Shown here in pieces: positions 37,201 to 48,459 of a stretch of DNA of 64,000 bases (position 1 is the first letter of the stretch; each line of letters begins with the position of its first letter). The notes beneath the pieces were generated by a model that was not told the DNA's origin, searched no databases, and saw nothing but the letters and a program-made list of their open reading frames with translations. The position numbers were made by a program, and so were the translations under genes. Origin of the DNA: Marisa cornuarietis (taxonomy: Eukaryota > Mollusca > Gastropoda > Architaenioglossa > Ampullariidae); assembly GCA_004794655.1 (NCBI GenBank), contig SMMW01000003.1, positions 18,804,501-18,868,500 on the forward strand, given 5' to 3'.

Positions 37201-40200
37201 CTGGCCATTTGACCTGGCACAAACCATGCTTCAGGCCACCCTTGAGTGAGGTCGATGATGAGGTTTACAGAGGAATGGGGTGGATTGAACTTCCACTTGC
37301 TTGCCCTGATAGCAACATCTTTAACATACAGTCCTTCAAAGCAGTCCTAAGTAAAGTGGTCCTCGCACACAGTGTGATATACACTATTTATAATCCTGTA
37401 CATGCAGACATTTTTTTCAGACTTTCAAGCTATTTCCCACTTTGAACTCAAGATTGCTTTTGATTTCTGTGGGTCTGGAAACTTAAAATCTCTTCTGGCT
37501 CCCATCTGGGTTCTGGGACTTGCCCTGTACATTAAAGCAACTGAATGTGGTATCACTCTACAACTTGTCCAGTGGGGTTCCCTATTTCACATGTTAGACC
37601 CAGCTTGATTTCTTTTGTGGAAGAGTACACAAACATGGCAGCCTACTTGAACGGTCTCAGAGCTATATTTTAGATGTGATTATAAGTAAATGATCATTTT
37701 GCAACCTGAAATTTTGAGTGGAAGTGATTTAGAATGCTAATTATTCTCATTTAAGCCCATCTTGTGTTTTGGCATTCTTGACCCTTTAACTATTGCACAA
37801 ATGGACCACCTGGCATACATTCGCAGAAAAAGACTAAGAAGTAGGGTCATTGTGCATGTACAATACTGTTGCATCACATCATGTTTGTTGTTTTGCATGT
37901 ATGGTAGTATGGTTTGCGTAATATTGTCAGTTGCTGTTTCTAAGTTTGATATTATATCAAAGTAATGGATGAGTTATGCAGTGGTTACCTCATGTAGCAT
38001 GTAAGTCATTCAGTTTAGTTTAGATGCTAAAATATAAGTTGAGTAGATTACTCTTAACCGTTGGTTATGTTGGGGATTAAATAAGTCCTCCAGTAAACAA
38101 TTTTATTCTATTTCACATTATTATTTTTTTTACAGGTTCTTCGTCTCTTATACCACTGCACACGCAAGTTTAGTAATGTTGAAGTTTTCTTCAGTCTTCT
38201 TACAGTCATGATACTGCGCCATTTCCCAGATCAGAAAGACAGTATCATCAGCTTTGTTAAAGACTTGAGAGGTGCTGAGGTTGGTTGATTTATTTCTTGA
38301 GAGTTGTGAAAGTTTTGACCTACAGAGTTTTCCTGTCCATGTTGTTTGAAAAATTTACTAAAAACAAATATTCTTTACATTTTCAACTTCCATAATGATT
38401 ACTACATGCCCCTTTGACAAGTTCCAGAGTAGAAGCAGTGAAAAATATGTATTGGAACCAACCATTGACTTGACAAGGATATCCTTTGAAGCATGGAATA
38501 TTCACACGTTAAGCCAATGCAACAAGGTGAAAGAATTCACCTATGAGCTAGAACAATGACAGTGGGATATTGTGGGTCAGGCAGAGGTGAGATGGCCGGG
38601 ACTTTGGCAAAGCATCAATGGGCGAAGGCTACAGTTTTTGGTACAGTGGGGAAGAAAGAAAACACAAGAATGGTGTAGGATTCATTGTAAGGAAAGAAGT
38701 GGCCAGAGCCATCATCAGTTCTATCCCCATTTCCATTAGACTGATTTTATTTGCTTCTCTGCCAGGCTTGACAATGTTACCAATGTCTAAGTTTACACCA
38801 ATTCCACCAATGAAGATAATGAAGTAGAAAATTTCTACAGTCACATAGAAAAGATGTAATAGACAGCACTGAAGAAGGACATCCTAGTATTACAATGGAC
38901 TTGAGCAGTGGACAAATCTGGCCTATGAGAAGCCAACAACAAGGCCCAAGACTGCTAGAGTCATACTCACAGCCATACTCACCATAGCCAGTACCATTCA
39001 TCCCCATAACGAACTGCAATATGGCACTTTCTAGATGGTTTGGTCCATAACCAAATCAACTACATCCTTCTGCCAAAGCATCAACAAGGCCAAAAAAGGT
39101 TGCACCCAGGTGCAGACATAGGCAGCAACCATGACATTGTCTTGAAGCTAAAAACAAATTGGTGCCCATTTAACCCCTGAACTTGGAGAAGCTGACAGAC
39201 CTGAATTTTGCAGAAAACTTCAAGGCCCAAGTCAAAGGTAAATTTTCTGCCTTAAACACAGTAGACTTAGATGTAGACACTCTCATTGGAAATACCAAAA
39301 CTGTGCTATTGTTAAAAGCTGAAGAGATGCTAGGGAAGCATAGGAAAAAGAAATAACCCTGGGTCATGAATGATGTCTCTTTGAACCTTGATAAAAGAGA
39401 GAAAAAGCAACCCCAAAACAGCAACCCAGTACAAAATAGGAAATCACATGATCAAAAAAGAGTGGTCGGAAGCTAAGGAAAACTAGATCAAAGAGCACTG
39501 CCATAGCATATAAAAAAGAATGGCACATCAAAAACACCTACCACTATGACAGGTCAACAAATTACTTCAGTTATTAAAGACAGAAATGATCACCTTTCAA
39601 AAAGAACTAGTGTACTAAATCAGTGGACTGAATACTGGATAGACCTATACAACTTCAGGAAGAGTCCTATGGAAAGATGTCAAGATTTTAAAGGAAGTCA
39701 TCTGGTGTGGGTAATGTTCAAGCTTAGCTGTTTAATCAGGTGAGAAAGAAACAGCAACATTACTCTGTGGCAAAGAATCAGGGAATACAAAGAATAGCCC
39801 AAAGAAGGGAAAGACTAAACAGTGCCAAATCTGCAGAACCATCAGCCTCATTAGCTACCCAAGCAAAGTGATGCTCAGAGTAGTCCAAACTGATTTCACA
39901 AAGAACTACTAGAACTGGCCGGCTTCAACCAGGAAGGAGATCCGTTGAACAGATTTTCTTCTTTCAAACTTCAAACGTGTGTTTGCTTTCAGATTAGGCC
40001 TTTTACCCTTACAGCATTTTTTAAATTTAATTTTGTATTTAATATATTTTGTATAAAATCAAGTGATAGTGTACTTTCAGCTCAACAACATTTTTTGTTG
40101 ACAATCAGAAGCTACACTATCCCTATAGGCCTTGCAGTGCTTGATTTTTATTTGCTCTCAACATTTGACAAATCTCACAAGATCATGTGACACAGAATGG

Positions 40201-43200
40201 GACTTTTTGAGGCAGATAGAGTTTCAAGAAAGTACTGTGCATTTTGCCTCATAAAAAAGGTATCAGGGGGCTTTGTTGGCTATGAATTGTAATGAACACT
40301 TCTAAGCTCATTTGACACCACAGTTTGTGAAATCCTGAATGGTTTGAATTTACAGTACTTTTAATAAGTGTTGTCCATGTCTAGGGCAGGGTATATAGAA
40401 GGTGGAGCCCTTTTGTTCACTACATTTACTGTCCCTGATAAATTGGATACCTATATGTTAGGAGGGCAGGGGGAGTTTTCAAGTAACTGGCCTAAGTGGG
40501 CCTTGAGCCAGAGATCTGCTTCAAAGTGGATCCTACTAACCCCCAGACCAGAAGACTTCCCTTTTACTTATGGTGCTTAGGACAGGTCAGTTCCATTTAA
40601 ATCTTCTTATCATCTGCACAAAGCAATCTACTCAGCGCACATTCTAAGAATGTTGGTGGGCATGACTATTCTTCCTTCACTACTACCGAAGATATTGCTA
40701 GGTTCTAATTATTCTCCTTATTACCTTTCTGAAATTTAACCATTTCATTTTTAGGTACCTGTCCTGGAAGCAGAAGCAGCGCTCTGGAAGTGCTACATGT
40801 TGACAGAACAGTGGAAGGAAGCAGAGAATCTGCTGCTGAGTAATGAACAACTGAAAAAGCTGATACCAGCACAAATATCTCGTATTTGCCAAGGTGTGGA
40901 CAAAGTAGAATGTGATGCATCAGTTGTCCTACAACACCTCCTCGACCTGCCTTTTATCAAACAGAAACTAAGGGTGTTGGTGGCGGAGACGCTGATTTTG
41001 GAACTATGTAAGTTTATGAGTGAGTAGATGCAAACATTCATCTGAAGACTATGAAGATCACCCAGAGTTCATCCTTTCTTACAGCAAAGGATTGATCACT
41101 ACACTTATGCTAGACAGTGCTGCTTTAATAAAATTAGATTATGACATTTTGATTTGTGGCTTTGCCCACCATTCACATCTTTATTTGCTTGAGTCCATAC
41201 AGGGACTATAACATGCTATGGGCTGGGACTAAGCTATCCTCAATGCAATATCGGGGCAAATACCCCCAACCCAGTGCATCTCCAGGTGGCAGACATGAGA
41301 GTGGCCTCCAGGTATGGAGGTTAACTGTAAAATAAGCCTGGTTCTCCCTGGATGAATAATCAGTTGAAGACCACTAATGGTGCTCCTATCAGGACAGGCT
41401 GGAGTAGCAGGTGACACTGCTACCCACAGTAGGAAATACCCCATGTGTCCAATGACAGGTCCTCCACATGATAAAGAGAAGCGTTATAAGCTCTGGTAGG
41501 GTGGAAGCCCAGCCAACAGTCCTCTCTGTGGTCACAAGCCAATATGTAAAGGCCATGAGCTAAGGGCAGGTAACCCTGAAAAAAAACCCAGAGTGCTGAG
41601 GAGGGGTTGGGCCGCAGCACATTCTGATTAACCACAACACCCTGTGAAGATCTACCAGGCAGATGCAATACCGTGCTTCACACCTGAAGAGAGACCACCC
41701 TCAACAACTGGAGGTCCTTTCAACCCATCTTGTCGAACTAGGGGATGGAGAAGGAGAGTAACTGGCCTGTGTACCACCAATGATAACCCCAATATTACTC
41801 TCATGCACTAGAATGGAGAAGAGGTTTTCAGTAAGAAAACTGGACTAGAACAGTACCTGCAGCAAAACAGCATCGGCATCTGCTGCATTCAGGAAACACT
41901 TCTGGAAGAAATCTCCTGGCCCAGGCAACATCACAAATGAGGTACTACAACACCTGTATCTGTATCCACAGTCAGTCAGTCAGTCATCCCTTGACCGGCA
42001 CCTGTCATTGGGAGGAGTACATGGATAGATGTGGCAGCTGACAGGGCCCGCCAGTCTTGGCTATTGTGGGTGATAGTGAGCAGGTCTTGTACAAGATGAC
42101 CAGTCCAGTCTTTGACGTTCATAAGCCAGTTCTTTATCTGGCCACCGCGGCATCAACTACCCTCCAAGGTGTCCTGAAGGATAGTCTTCAACAAGGTGTC
42201 ATGCGGGTCACATGGCCAAAGAAGATCAGCTTACATTGCTTGACTGTTGATAATAGAGGTTCCTAGTGTCCTACCAGTGTGGCAATCTTGATTCATACGA
42301 AGTTGTTGGTTCTATGTTCTCAGTATGAGATCCAGAGTAGCCTCCTCAGGCACTTGTTCTCGAATGCCTGGATTCTCCTTTATGTTTAGACTAGTCCACG
42401 TGTCACATCCATAGAGCAGGATCAGTACTACCAGGGATTTGTGCAACTTGTACTTGGTAGCGAACCTTTTCTTATAGCTATGCCAGACCCTATCAACCCT
42501 AGCCATTGGTACTGTTGCTGTTGCAATCCTGACACGGATATCTGGTGTGGAGCTGCCGTCCCTGGAGAGGGTGGCTGCCAAGTATTTAAAGCTGCTTATC
42601 TCTTTGAGCTGTACCCTGTTCATATAGATCTTCTTTGCTGCTGCCATTGATCATAACTTTGCTCTTTTCATTGCTGGTCTCCATTCCATATCCATTTGAA
42701 CTGTCAGTCTGTTGGTCAGTTCTTGCATTTCTTTGTTAGTACCTACTAACATATCTATGTCATCTGCAAAGCGTAGGTTGCGGATCAGTCTTCCACCGAT
42801 GGAAATGGAAGTACGATGGTTGTGGAGAGCGTTGAGCATGATGTTCTCCAAGAAGATATTAATTACAAATAATAATAATAAAAATAATAATGATAGGGAG
42901 AAATCAAAGAAACCAAGATGACTGGAAAGAAGAGGCAGGAAAAAAGTTGATTAACAACTGACTGAAAACAATAATCCATTATCCAGCAAGTTAATGAAAT
43001 CAAAGGCATAAATTATAGAAAAGAAAAACTGTGGAGAGAAGAAAACGGAGGACCAGAGGACCAGCAACCTGATTATGTTACAATGTCTGTCAAGACACGG
43101 GTGGTGCTACACACACACTCATGCCCGACAATTGCGCGTTCTTTCAACACAACACAAAACGATTGCCTGAGGCTGTCCAAATCATATTACTTCAGTTATC

Positions 43201-46200
43201 ATGTGGCCCAGGACTTTACACCACTACTCATACACGTAAAGCAAGAACACCAATGACACATAATCCAAATCGCTCTGATCATCCTTCCCCAAAGGGGGGA
43301 GGGGTGAAAAATGAACACTTTGACTGTTCTGAACAACACAGTTCTTTCCGACACTCGACGGTGCACACACAGGCCGTGTCGACGAGAGGGGTCATGGGGT
43401 TAGCAGCGTAGATAATCCTTGGAGACGTAACGGGGCCTAGAATGCCCAACTGGCCTGCTCACCAGTCCTCAATAGTAGTCAGTTATCCACACGCTGCGGG
43501 GTCCGGTCGGTCTCCAGACAACGTTGCCTGTCCTCGACGGTAGTACTTTATCCAGCCGCTGCTGGGTTGGGTAGGCTCCCAGTACTGTCGCTCCTACCAC
43601 TAAGACCACTTCTGGGCGAGGTTTTCCACACAGGATCCGTATCCAGCGTCGGTCGACACCTTCCTGCTTTCTATCCTTCAATCTCTCTCTCTCGTGTGAC
43701 TCCGACACGTCTTACCCCCTCTCCTTTCTCCAGTATCCCGGACCTGAGCACCTTTTATAGGAATTCTTTCCCGCCTAACTCCACTGCTGAACATGCAGTG
43801 TTCACCAAACTTAACCCTTACTTCTATACCAATCACGTTCATTCCCGCATACACTCTATCCACACGTGTGAGTCATAAGTCGTTAAGGGGTTAAAATAGT
43901 CTGAAAAAACTATGGCATGGACTGGTCCGTGACAGTCCAAGATTTATAATTTAGATCTGCAATTGTTTATGTCAGCATGGAAGTCATTAGAAAAAAAAAT
44001 CAGATCAGGAATGCTAAGGGTCAAACAACCTGTAGACAGTTTTTACTGCCTCTAGTCATTAAGCAGTTTTGCCACATTACACAAAGTTCACCTCACTGTC
44101 GACATGCACAAACAAGAAACAGGATTAAGAGGAAAACAGCATCATCGAAGAAAGGACTGATAGTCAATGGATCAGCTGAAGTCAAAAAGTGAAACAAATG
44201 TCACAATCAAAGAAACACTATCCAGTGCAATCACAAGGCCCACAACAGGTCAAATAATGGACTCCAAATCAAAATTAACTCAGAAAATGTCAAAATCCAA
44301 AGAAATATTGATTGCTAGCCTTGAAAAGCGGCCTCATTTAAAACTCACTGAAGCAATATACAACAGCTTAATGAACCTCCCTGTTCCCTGTATACTGCTT
44401 AGCATCTTGGAGAACATCGTTCAAGAAAACCTTCACAACTACCACACCTCCCTGTTTATTGGTTACAAGCCAATGTGCAACTTGCATTTTGATCTGATGG
44501 CAGATAGCAATAGAAAACCAACTAACAAACCAATGGACATTGCAAATGTTTATGGAATTGAGACCACCATTGACAAGAGTAAAGTCGTGATTCCAGACTT
44601 CATGGTTCTGACCTGCCCTCCTTTATACCACTGACAATGGTCTGGTTTCAGTGCTTATTCTTGAATTTTCTGCTGCGCTGGATAGGCTTGAGCATGACAT
44701 TCTGATCAATCGACTCTGGTTCTGTTTTTGTCATTCAAGACACAGTCTTAGATCAAGAGCTATGTCCACAACTGATCTCAGACTGTCTGTAAGTCGTCTC
44801 CAGTCCTCTGTCATTCTCTACACTCTTTGCATGCAGCCCATCATTGGTCATCAAGCACCATGACCTCCACTATCTTGTTTCCTCTATGACAAACACAGCT
44901 ACATGCCAGGTCTCCACTAACAGAAGATTGTAGCTGTCTCTCCTCCATCAGTCACTGCTGTTAGAAATCCAGAACTGGATGGCTGAAAACAAGTTTAACC
45001 CTGAAAAGACAAACATTGATCGTTAGAACCATATAGTGCCTTTCTTATGTCTTTTCCTCTAGTCTCTGATAGTCTGGCATCACGATCCTCTTATGGTTCA
45101 GTAATTAGACTCTTGGTGTCATTCTGGACTACACCATTTTGATCCAATCCCACATCTCTTTGGTTAAACACTTAGCGGTTTTTTTCATCCCTGACACCCC
45201 TCCACTGTTCATCACAATCTGTGTCCTGATGTCACCATCCAGTGGTCTTTTTTTCCTTTTCTCATGTCTGGGTTACTTTAACTCCCTTTTTTCTGGTGTC
45301 CCTGTTTCTACACTCTACACCAGGGGTGCCCACACCTTTTCAGCTTGCGAGCTACTTATAAGATGACCAAGTCAAAACGATCTACCTACAAAACATAAAT
45401 TTATTTCTTCTATACTATTCTTCTGTATTTATCCCCTATTTTTTAATGTCATGCGATTACCCACATTTCCTTCACGATCGACCAGTAGATGCGATCGATG
45501 TATTGGGCACCCCTGCTCTACACCCTTCAACACATTAAGAATGCTGCTGTTCATCAGCTGCAGACCCTATGGGCTCAGCTTCTTGCACCAGAGGTGACTG
45601 AGCTGGCCTATATCCCTTTTCTTTTTTCTCTTTTACTGGCTCTTTGGTTTATATTCCTTACAAACTTTTCCTATTTTATCCTGTTTTATCTTTCCTATCT
45701 TCTGTCTATGCCATCTTTCTCCTTTTTCCTATTACACCATCTTTTTCATTGGTTTCTCTTCTCTCTGCCCACCTTAGGTTCCCCTGTATTTGCTGTGCAG
45801 GGCAACCCATGTAGGAGGAGGATAGGATCCTAGAACTGGACGTTCCTAATGGGTTGCGGCCCATCATGCAGACACGCGTTTTTGGCCTGGACTTATCCCA
45901 GATGGGAGGGTGGTGTGCCTGACACTAATCGATCAGCTGGTCGTTCCATGCCTTAGCTTTAGCTGCAACCTGGATTAAGCTGGTCTCCATCTATGTAGAA
46001 TATATTCCTTCCGTAGCTCCGGCCTGGCCCTGCTGGAAATACCTTTTGTGGAAGTGCTCAGCTGTATCCCCCTTGTTGGGCTTTGTGGTTGTTGGGGAAG
46101 GAGTGAACTATAAATTTTCCATCACGGCTACAAATAAATCCAAACTGGCCTAAATGTGTTTTTTCTGTCGTAACTAGCATTTGCTCTGTTATTCTTTTTT

Positions 46201-47097
46201 TATAACTAAGCACACTTCCAATCCCAAGTTATAATTGTCCACTGGGATTGATAAAGTTGGTCATTTATCATTTTTCTCACCCAAATTTATCTCACTTGTA
46301 GAAAAATGGCAGCCTGAAGCTCAAAGGCCAACAGTACACTACATTTTATTCAAATAACTAGAAGTCTGTAAATGATACTTACCAAACAGAAACATTAATC
46401 CAGCTGTCTCCCTACCTGTTTATGTGTAAGTTCTTTTTTCTAACCAGGGTGTTGTGTGCTTGTATGTGTACATATATGCTGGCTTCAGTTAGGTTTGTAA
46501 AACCTATTTATTCCAGCATGTAATGAGGACATCTCATCATCATACTGTAATTTAATTTTGAGCAATCAAGACTGGGCCGAAGTTTTGCTTTTAAAGGTAC
46601 ATAGGACAGTTTTACTATGTGTATGGACCATAACCTTCCTTATTGTAGAGAACTTACAAAAGTATGTATGTAAGAAATATTTTTAGGCAAGCTCAAAGCA
46701 TTTTTTTCTGGGATAACCCACATGCTTCTGCTATCTACTGGAGAGAGAGTTCCCCAATCCCATCACCACCAACCTAGGACTAGTATTTTACAAATTATCA
46801 GTTTGTACTACTCATACCTTTGTTACTGTGTTGTTTTAAATGTTTTCCATTTTTATGTTTAACATTTAGTATGCCTGCTCCACATTTACGTGTTGCATTG
46901 TTTTTTTCATAGGTAACAAGAAACAGTGGCAACATCTTCTTAAGCTCATGAACCATATGAAGGCCTTGAACATTCCGATCCACCCAAGTAATCTTACTTT
47001 TGCCATTAAGGAAATGAAACTGTCTCAGTATGACGAACAACTTCAAGAACTAGAGACTTGGTGCCAGGGACTGCAGCAAGTGCAAGAAAAAGAATAG
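34298..47097 (+). CDS. PPR/TPR-like helical-repeat protein, predicted mitochondrial (5 coding exons)
   Basis: Exons 34298-35050, 36368-36454, 38136-38279, 40755-41007 and 46913-47097 (stop TAG 47095-47097) join in phase (0, 0, 0, 1) to give 473 residues. The start is the ATG at 34298: an in-frame TAG lies just upstream at 34283, and an acceptor at 34149 would make 34150-34297 5' UTR. Residues 1-45 are rich in Arg, Lys, Ser, Ile and Phe with no acidic run, as in a matrix-targeting presequence. From about residue 190 onward the chain is a series of paired helices, with PPR-like spacing in MKGVIPNSTVVLNLQQQLAN followed by HKLTSDTKFFQCLQEAYYNSG, and a C-terminal helix pair (LLKLMNHMKALNIPIHP). 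PPR proteins bind organelle RNA, which is the likely but unproven role. I cannot name the orthologue; PTCD2 and MRPS27 were compared from memory and do not clearly fit. AATAAA follows at 47424-47429. The introns hold LINE fragments, a piggyBac-type MITE, a SINE and a hAT MITE. Confidence 0.75.
35616..35877. mobile_element. 262-bp piggyBac-type MITE
   Basis: Flanked by TTAA (35612-35615 and 35878-35881), with inverted ends TCCTCTTAGTC and GACTAAGAGGG. TTAA duplication with a C-rich terminus is typical of piggyBac-like elements. The interior has repeated, partly palindromic units such as GAGCCACTATCGTGGCT and GCTCCACGATCATGGCTC. It is in intron 1 of the PPR-like coding region. Confidence 0.75.
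36110..36250 (+). mobile_element. Short RTE-like RT fragment
   Basis: Reads LQVIPLPKKRNTKQYKNY, as in the I-P-K-K-G ... NYRTISL block of RTE reverse transcriptases. It sits about 120 bp upstream of exon 2 of the PPR-like gene. Confidence 0.45.
36575..36780 (+). repeat. tRNA-derived SINE
   Basis: Opens GGTGATCCAATAGCACAATG (A-box-like), has GTTTAGATCTCT (B-box-like), and ends AATAAAACACTAGCAAAAAA plus CAACCAACCAAAC. It has the same design as the inverted copy at 3440-3640 and lies in the PPR-like gene's intron. Confidence 0.6.
37017..37080 (+). repeat. Left arm of 3.1-kb-spaced inverted repeat
   Basis: ATCTGCCTCAAAAAGT ... CACATGATCTTGTGAGAT ... CAAATGTTG is the reverse complement of 40154-40218 over about 62 bases with a few mismatches. 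Confidence 0.8.
38500..39940 (+). mobile_element. Decayed RTE-like LINE: endonuclease to start of RT
   Basis: Frames include YSGEERKHKNGVGFIVRKEV (endonuclease core), then HNQINYILLPKH / HPGADIGSNHDIVLKLKT (from DYIL ... CGSDHxLV), EYWIDLYN and finally CRTISLISYPSKVMLRVV (RT domain 0/1). There are multiple stops. It begins about 220 bases downstream of exon 3 of the PPR-like gene. Confidence 0.75.
40154..40218 (-). repeat. Right arm of 3.1-kb-spaced inverted repeat
   Basis: Reverse complement of 37017-37080. Exon 3 of the PPR-like gene (38136-38279) lies between the arms. Confidence 0.8.
41220..41945 (+). mobile_element. 5' part of a jockey-like LINE with endonuclease start
   Basis: Near 41805-41920 the sequence reads GVFSKKTGLEQYLQQNSI then GICCIQETLLEE, the opening of a LINE endonuclease (N ... 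IQET). The preceding 550 bases lack a clear frame and may be the 5' UTR or ORF1 remnant. It ends at the inverted RTE piece at 41985. Confidence 0.55.
41985..42870 (-). mobile_element. RTE-like LINE 3' fragment
   Basis: Minus strand reads LENIMLNALHNHRTSISIGG, NLRFADDIDMLVGTNKE (motif C, FADD), then ISSFKYLAATLSRDGSSTP, IATATVPMARVDRVWHSYKK, KSLVVLILLYGCDTW, and finally FFGHVTR and DWRALSAA at the 3' end. This is the standard C-terminal order of RTE-type reverse transcriptases. Several frame breaks. The 5' side ends at an AAT-rich simple repeat (42870-42895). It lies in the last intron of the PPR-like gene. Confidence 0.85.
43088..43934 (-). mobile_element. Possible solo LTR with TATA box
   Basis: On the minus strand it starts TGTCACGGACCAG and ends CCGTGTCTTGACA (TG ... 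CA), about 850 bp, GC-richer than its surroundings, with CCTATAAAAGGTG near 43756. Flanks share only GTC, weaker than a normal 4-6-bp duplication. An unclassified terminal-repeat DNA element is an alternative. Confidence 0.4.
44390..44630 (+). mobile_element. RTE-like RT fragment with deleted catalytic loop
   Basis: SILENIVQENLHNYHTSLFI, then CNLHFDLMADSNR (the ADDI of FADDI is missing) and NVYGIETTIDKSKVVI match the post-motif-B to motif-D region. It forms the 3' half of a 155-codon ATG frame (44167-44634), whose first 70 codons I do not recognise. Confidence 0.6.
44640..45840 (+). mobile_element. Decayed CR1-like LINE fragment interrupted by a hAT MITE
   Basis: Reads VLILEFSAALDRLEHDILINRL (degenerate motif A), then shifted frames with SSVILYTLCMQPIIGHQ (after motif B), a DKHSY degenerate motif C, NPEKT, and FSVLGY / LNSLFSGVP corresponding to RLDYCNSLL. 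After the MITE it continues with TLQHIKNAAVHQL (from RLQRIQNAAARL). It is in the last intron of the PPR-like gene. Confidence 0.7.
45321..45515. mobile_element. 195-bp hAT-type MITE
   Basis: Terminal inverted repeats CAGGGGTGCCCA ... TGGGCACCCCTG, with an exact 8-bp target duplication CTCTACAC at 45313-45320 and 45516-45523. It interrupts a dead CR1-like frame. The ends and the internal GCGATCGA-type motif resemble a short hAT repeat seen in many animal genomes. Confidence 0.9.
45785..46115 (+). repeat. Interspersed repeat family, copy 3
   Basis: Shares the block order of copy 1 (GTTGCGGCCCATC, CAGATGGGAGGG, AATCGATCAGCTGG, GAATATATTCCTTCCGTAG, CTGCTGGAAATACC, CCCTTGTTGGGC). It directly follows CR1-like sequence. 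Confidence 0.55.
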
Positions 47098-47423
47098 GTC
47101 TTTGTAATCATGATATAGTGAATTCTGTTCGACGTTATCTTGTCAAAGACATACTTCACACAAAATTGTAAAGATTAATGTAACATTTTATCTATTCTTT
47201 CATGCCTCCTGGAAGCCCCAGAGAACAGTTTTTTCTCAAAGCTGGTGTCAGTGTAGTTACTTACACAAAAAAGGAACATTATTCTTTCTAATTAAAAGAT
47301 TTAAATGTATGAGAAAAGCTCAATGACATCAACACTACAATCCTACAATCATTATTTTAAATTATATAAAATTATATTTTATTCTGCTTGAACCTTTATG
47401 TTTGTCTTTGTGTATTAAACCGA

Positions 47424-47429
47424 AATAAA
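47424..47429 (+). terminator. Poly(A) signal of PPR-like gene
   Basis: AATAAA about 330 bases after the TAG stop at 47097; AT-rich sequence with further imperfect signals precedes it. Confidence 0.45.
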
Positions 47430-48377
47430 ACTGAATAGATTGGAGATTGTGGGAGTTTGTGGAAATGGTTGGCAAAGAATGAATTTCTTGACAAAAAAAT
47501 TTACATGCATCTCTATCACACTGGTTCACCGTCGTATCAAATGATATGTTAATGACCCTTCTGGAGGGCAAACAGCCACTGAGACCTAGGTTACAGTCTT
47601 TTTATTATTAAAGAGCACTTTGCAGAAAAAGATCTTGAGCACTAAAAGAGACCAGTCGTGAGAGTGGGTATATTTAACTGTGACTACATTTCCATGGCCA
47701 CTCGAATGGAGTGAAATTCGACAAATATGGGGTTCATTATAGATGTTGAAAAACTGTGTGAATGGGACCCTACATGTGCAGTAATGCTTGGCAGATGCGA
47801 GTATTATGAATCTTGTAATGCAAGCTTTTCGCCTAGGGGTATCCCAGAACCTTTTAGGGCAAGGTCAAGAGCACCTCCTTAATATGGCCCAAGAGGATAC
47901 CACATCACAGTCAATCAGGTTCAGGGCGGTGAACCCTCTCCTCCCTCATCCCCCACCCCAGCCCGACTTGCACCTGGAAGAGGTCAGCAACCTCAGGGTC
48001 CCATAGCTTTTCTAAGTTGAAATGAATGTGTGGGTTGGTCATGTGACGCTTCGTCAATACCTTTAAGCCCAGGGTCGATAGGACTAGGTTATGGTAACTA
48101 TTGATATCGACTCCGGATATACCCTGGGTTACTAAAGTTCTTGACCTTGACAATCACCACTAGACCATAAAGAGTGACAAACTGAAAAACCATGAGGCAG
48201 CTGCTGCATACAGGCAGGTCAACCACAAGATACGGAAAGGCATAAAGGCAGCCCTGGCTAACCCTGGATGATGATGATGATGTCCATTTGTAATGCACAG
48301 GTATCCATTCAGAAGAATGCTCATTGCGCAGCAAAAACAAAATAAAAAATAAGAAAAAATAAAGTAAATAAATAGAT

Positions 48378-48427
48378 AAAACACCAGGAAAGTAAAAAAT
48401 AAAACACCAGGAAAGTAAAAAATAAAG
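48378..48427 (+). repeat. ~24-bp tandem duplication
   Basis: AAAACACCAGGAAAGTAAAA occurs twice in tandem with AAT spacers, at the 3' edge of the 48.5 kb LINE. Confidence 0.8.
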
Positions 48428-48459
48428 ACAGAAGTGTTGCTTGGTTGTTTAAGTTTAAG

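Noticed and set aside
44167..44634. 155-codon ATG ORF as a novel gene
   Set aside because: Its second half is an RTE-like reverse transcriptase fragment with the catalytic ADDI deleted, so it is retroelement debris.
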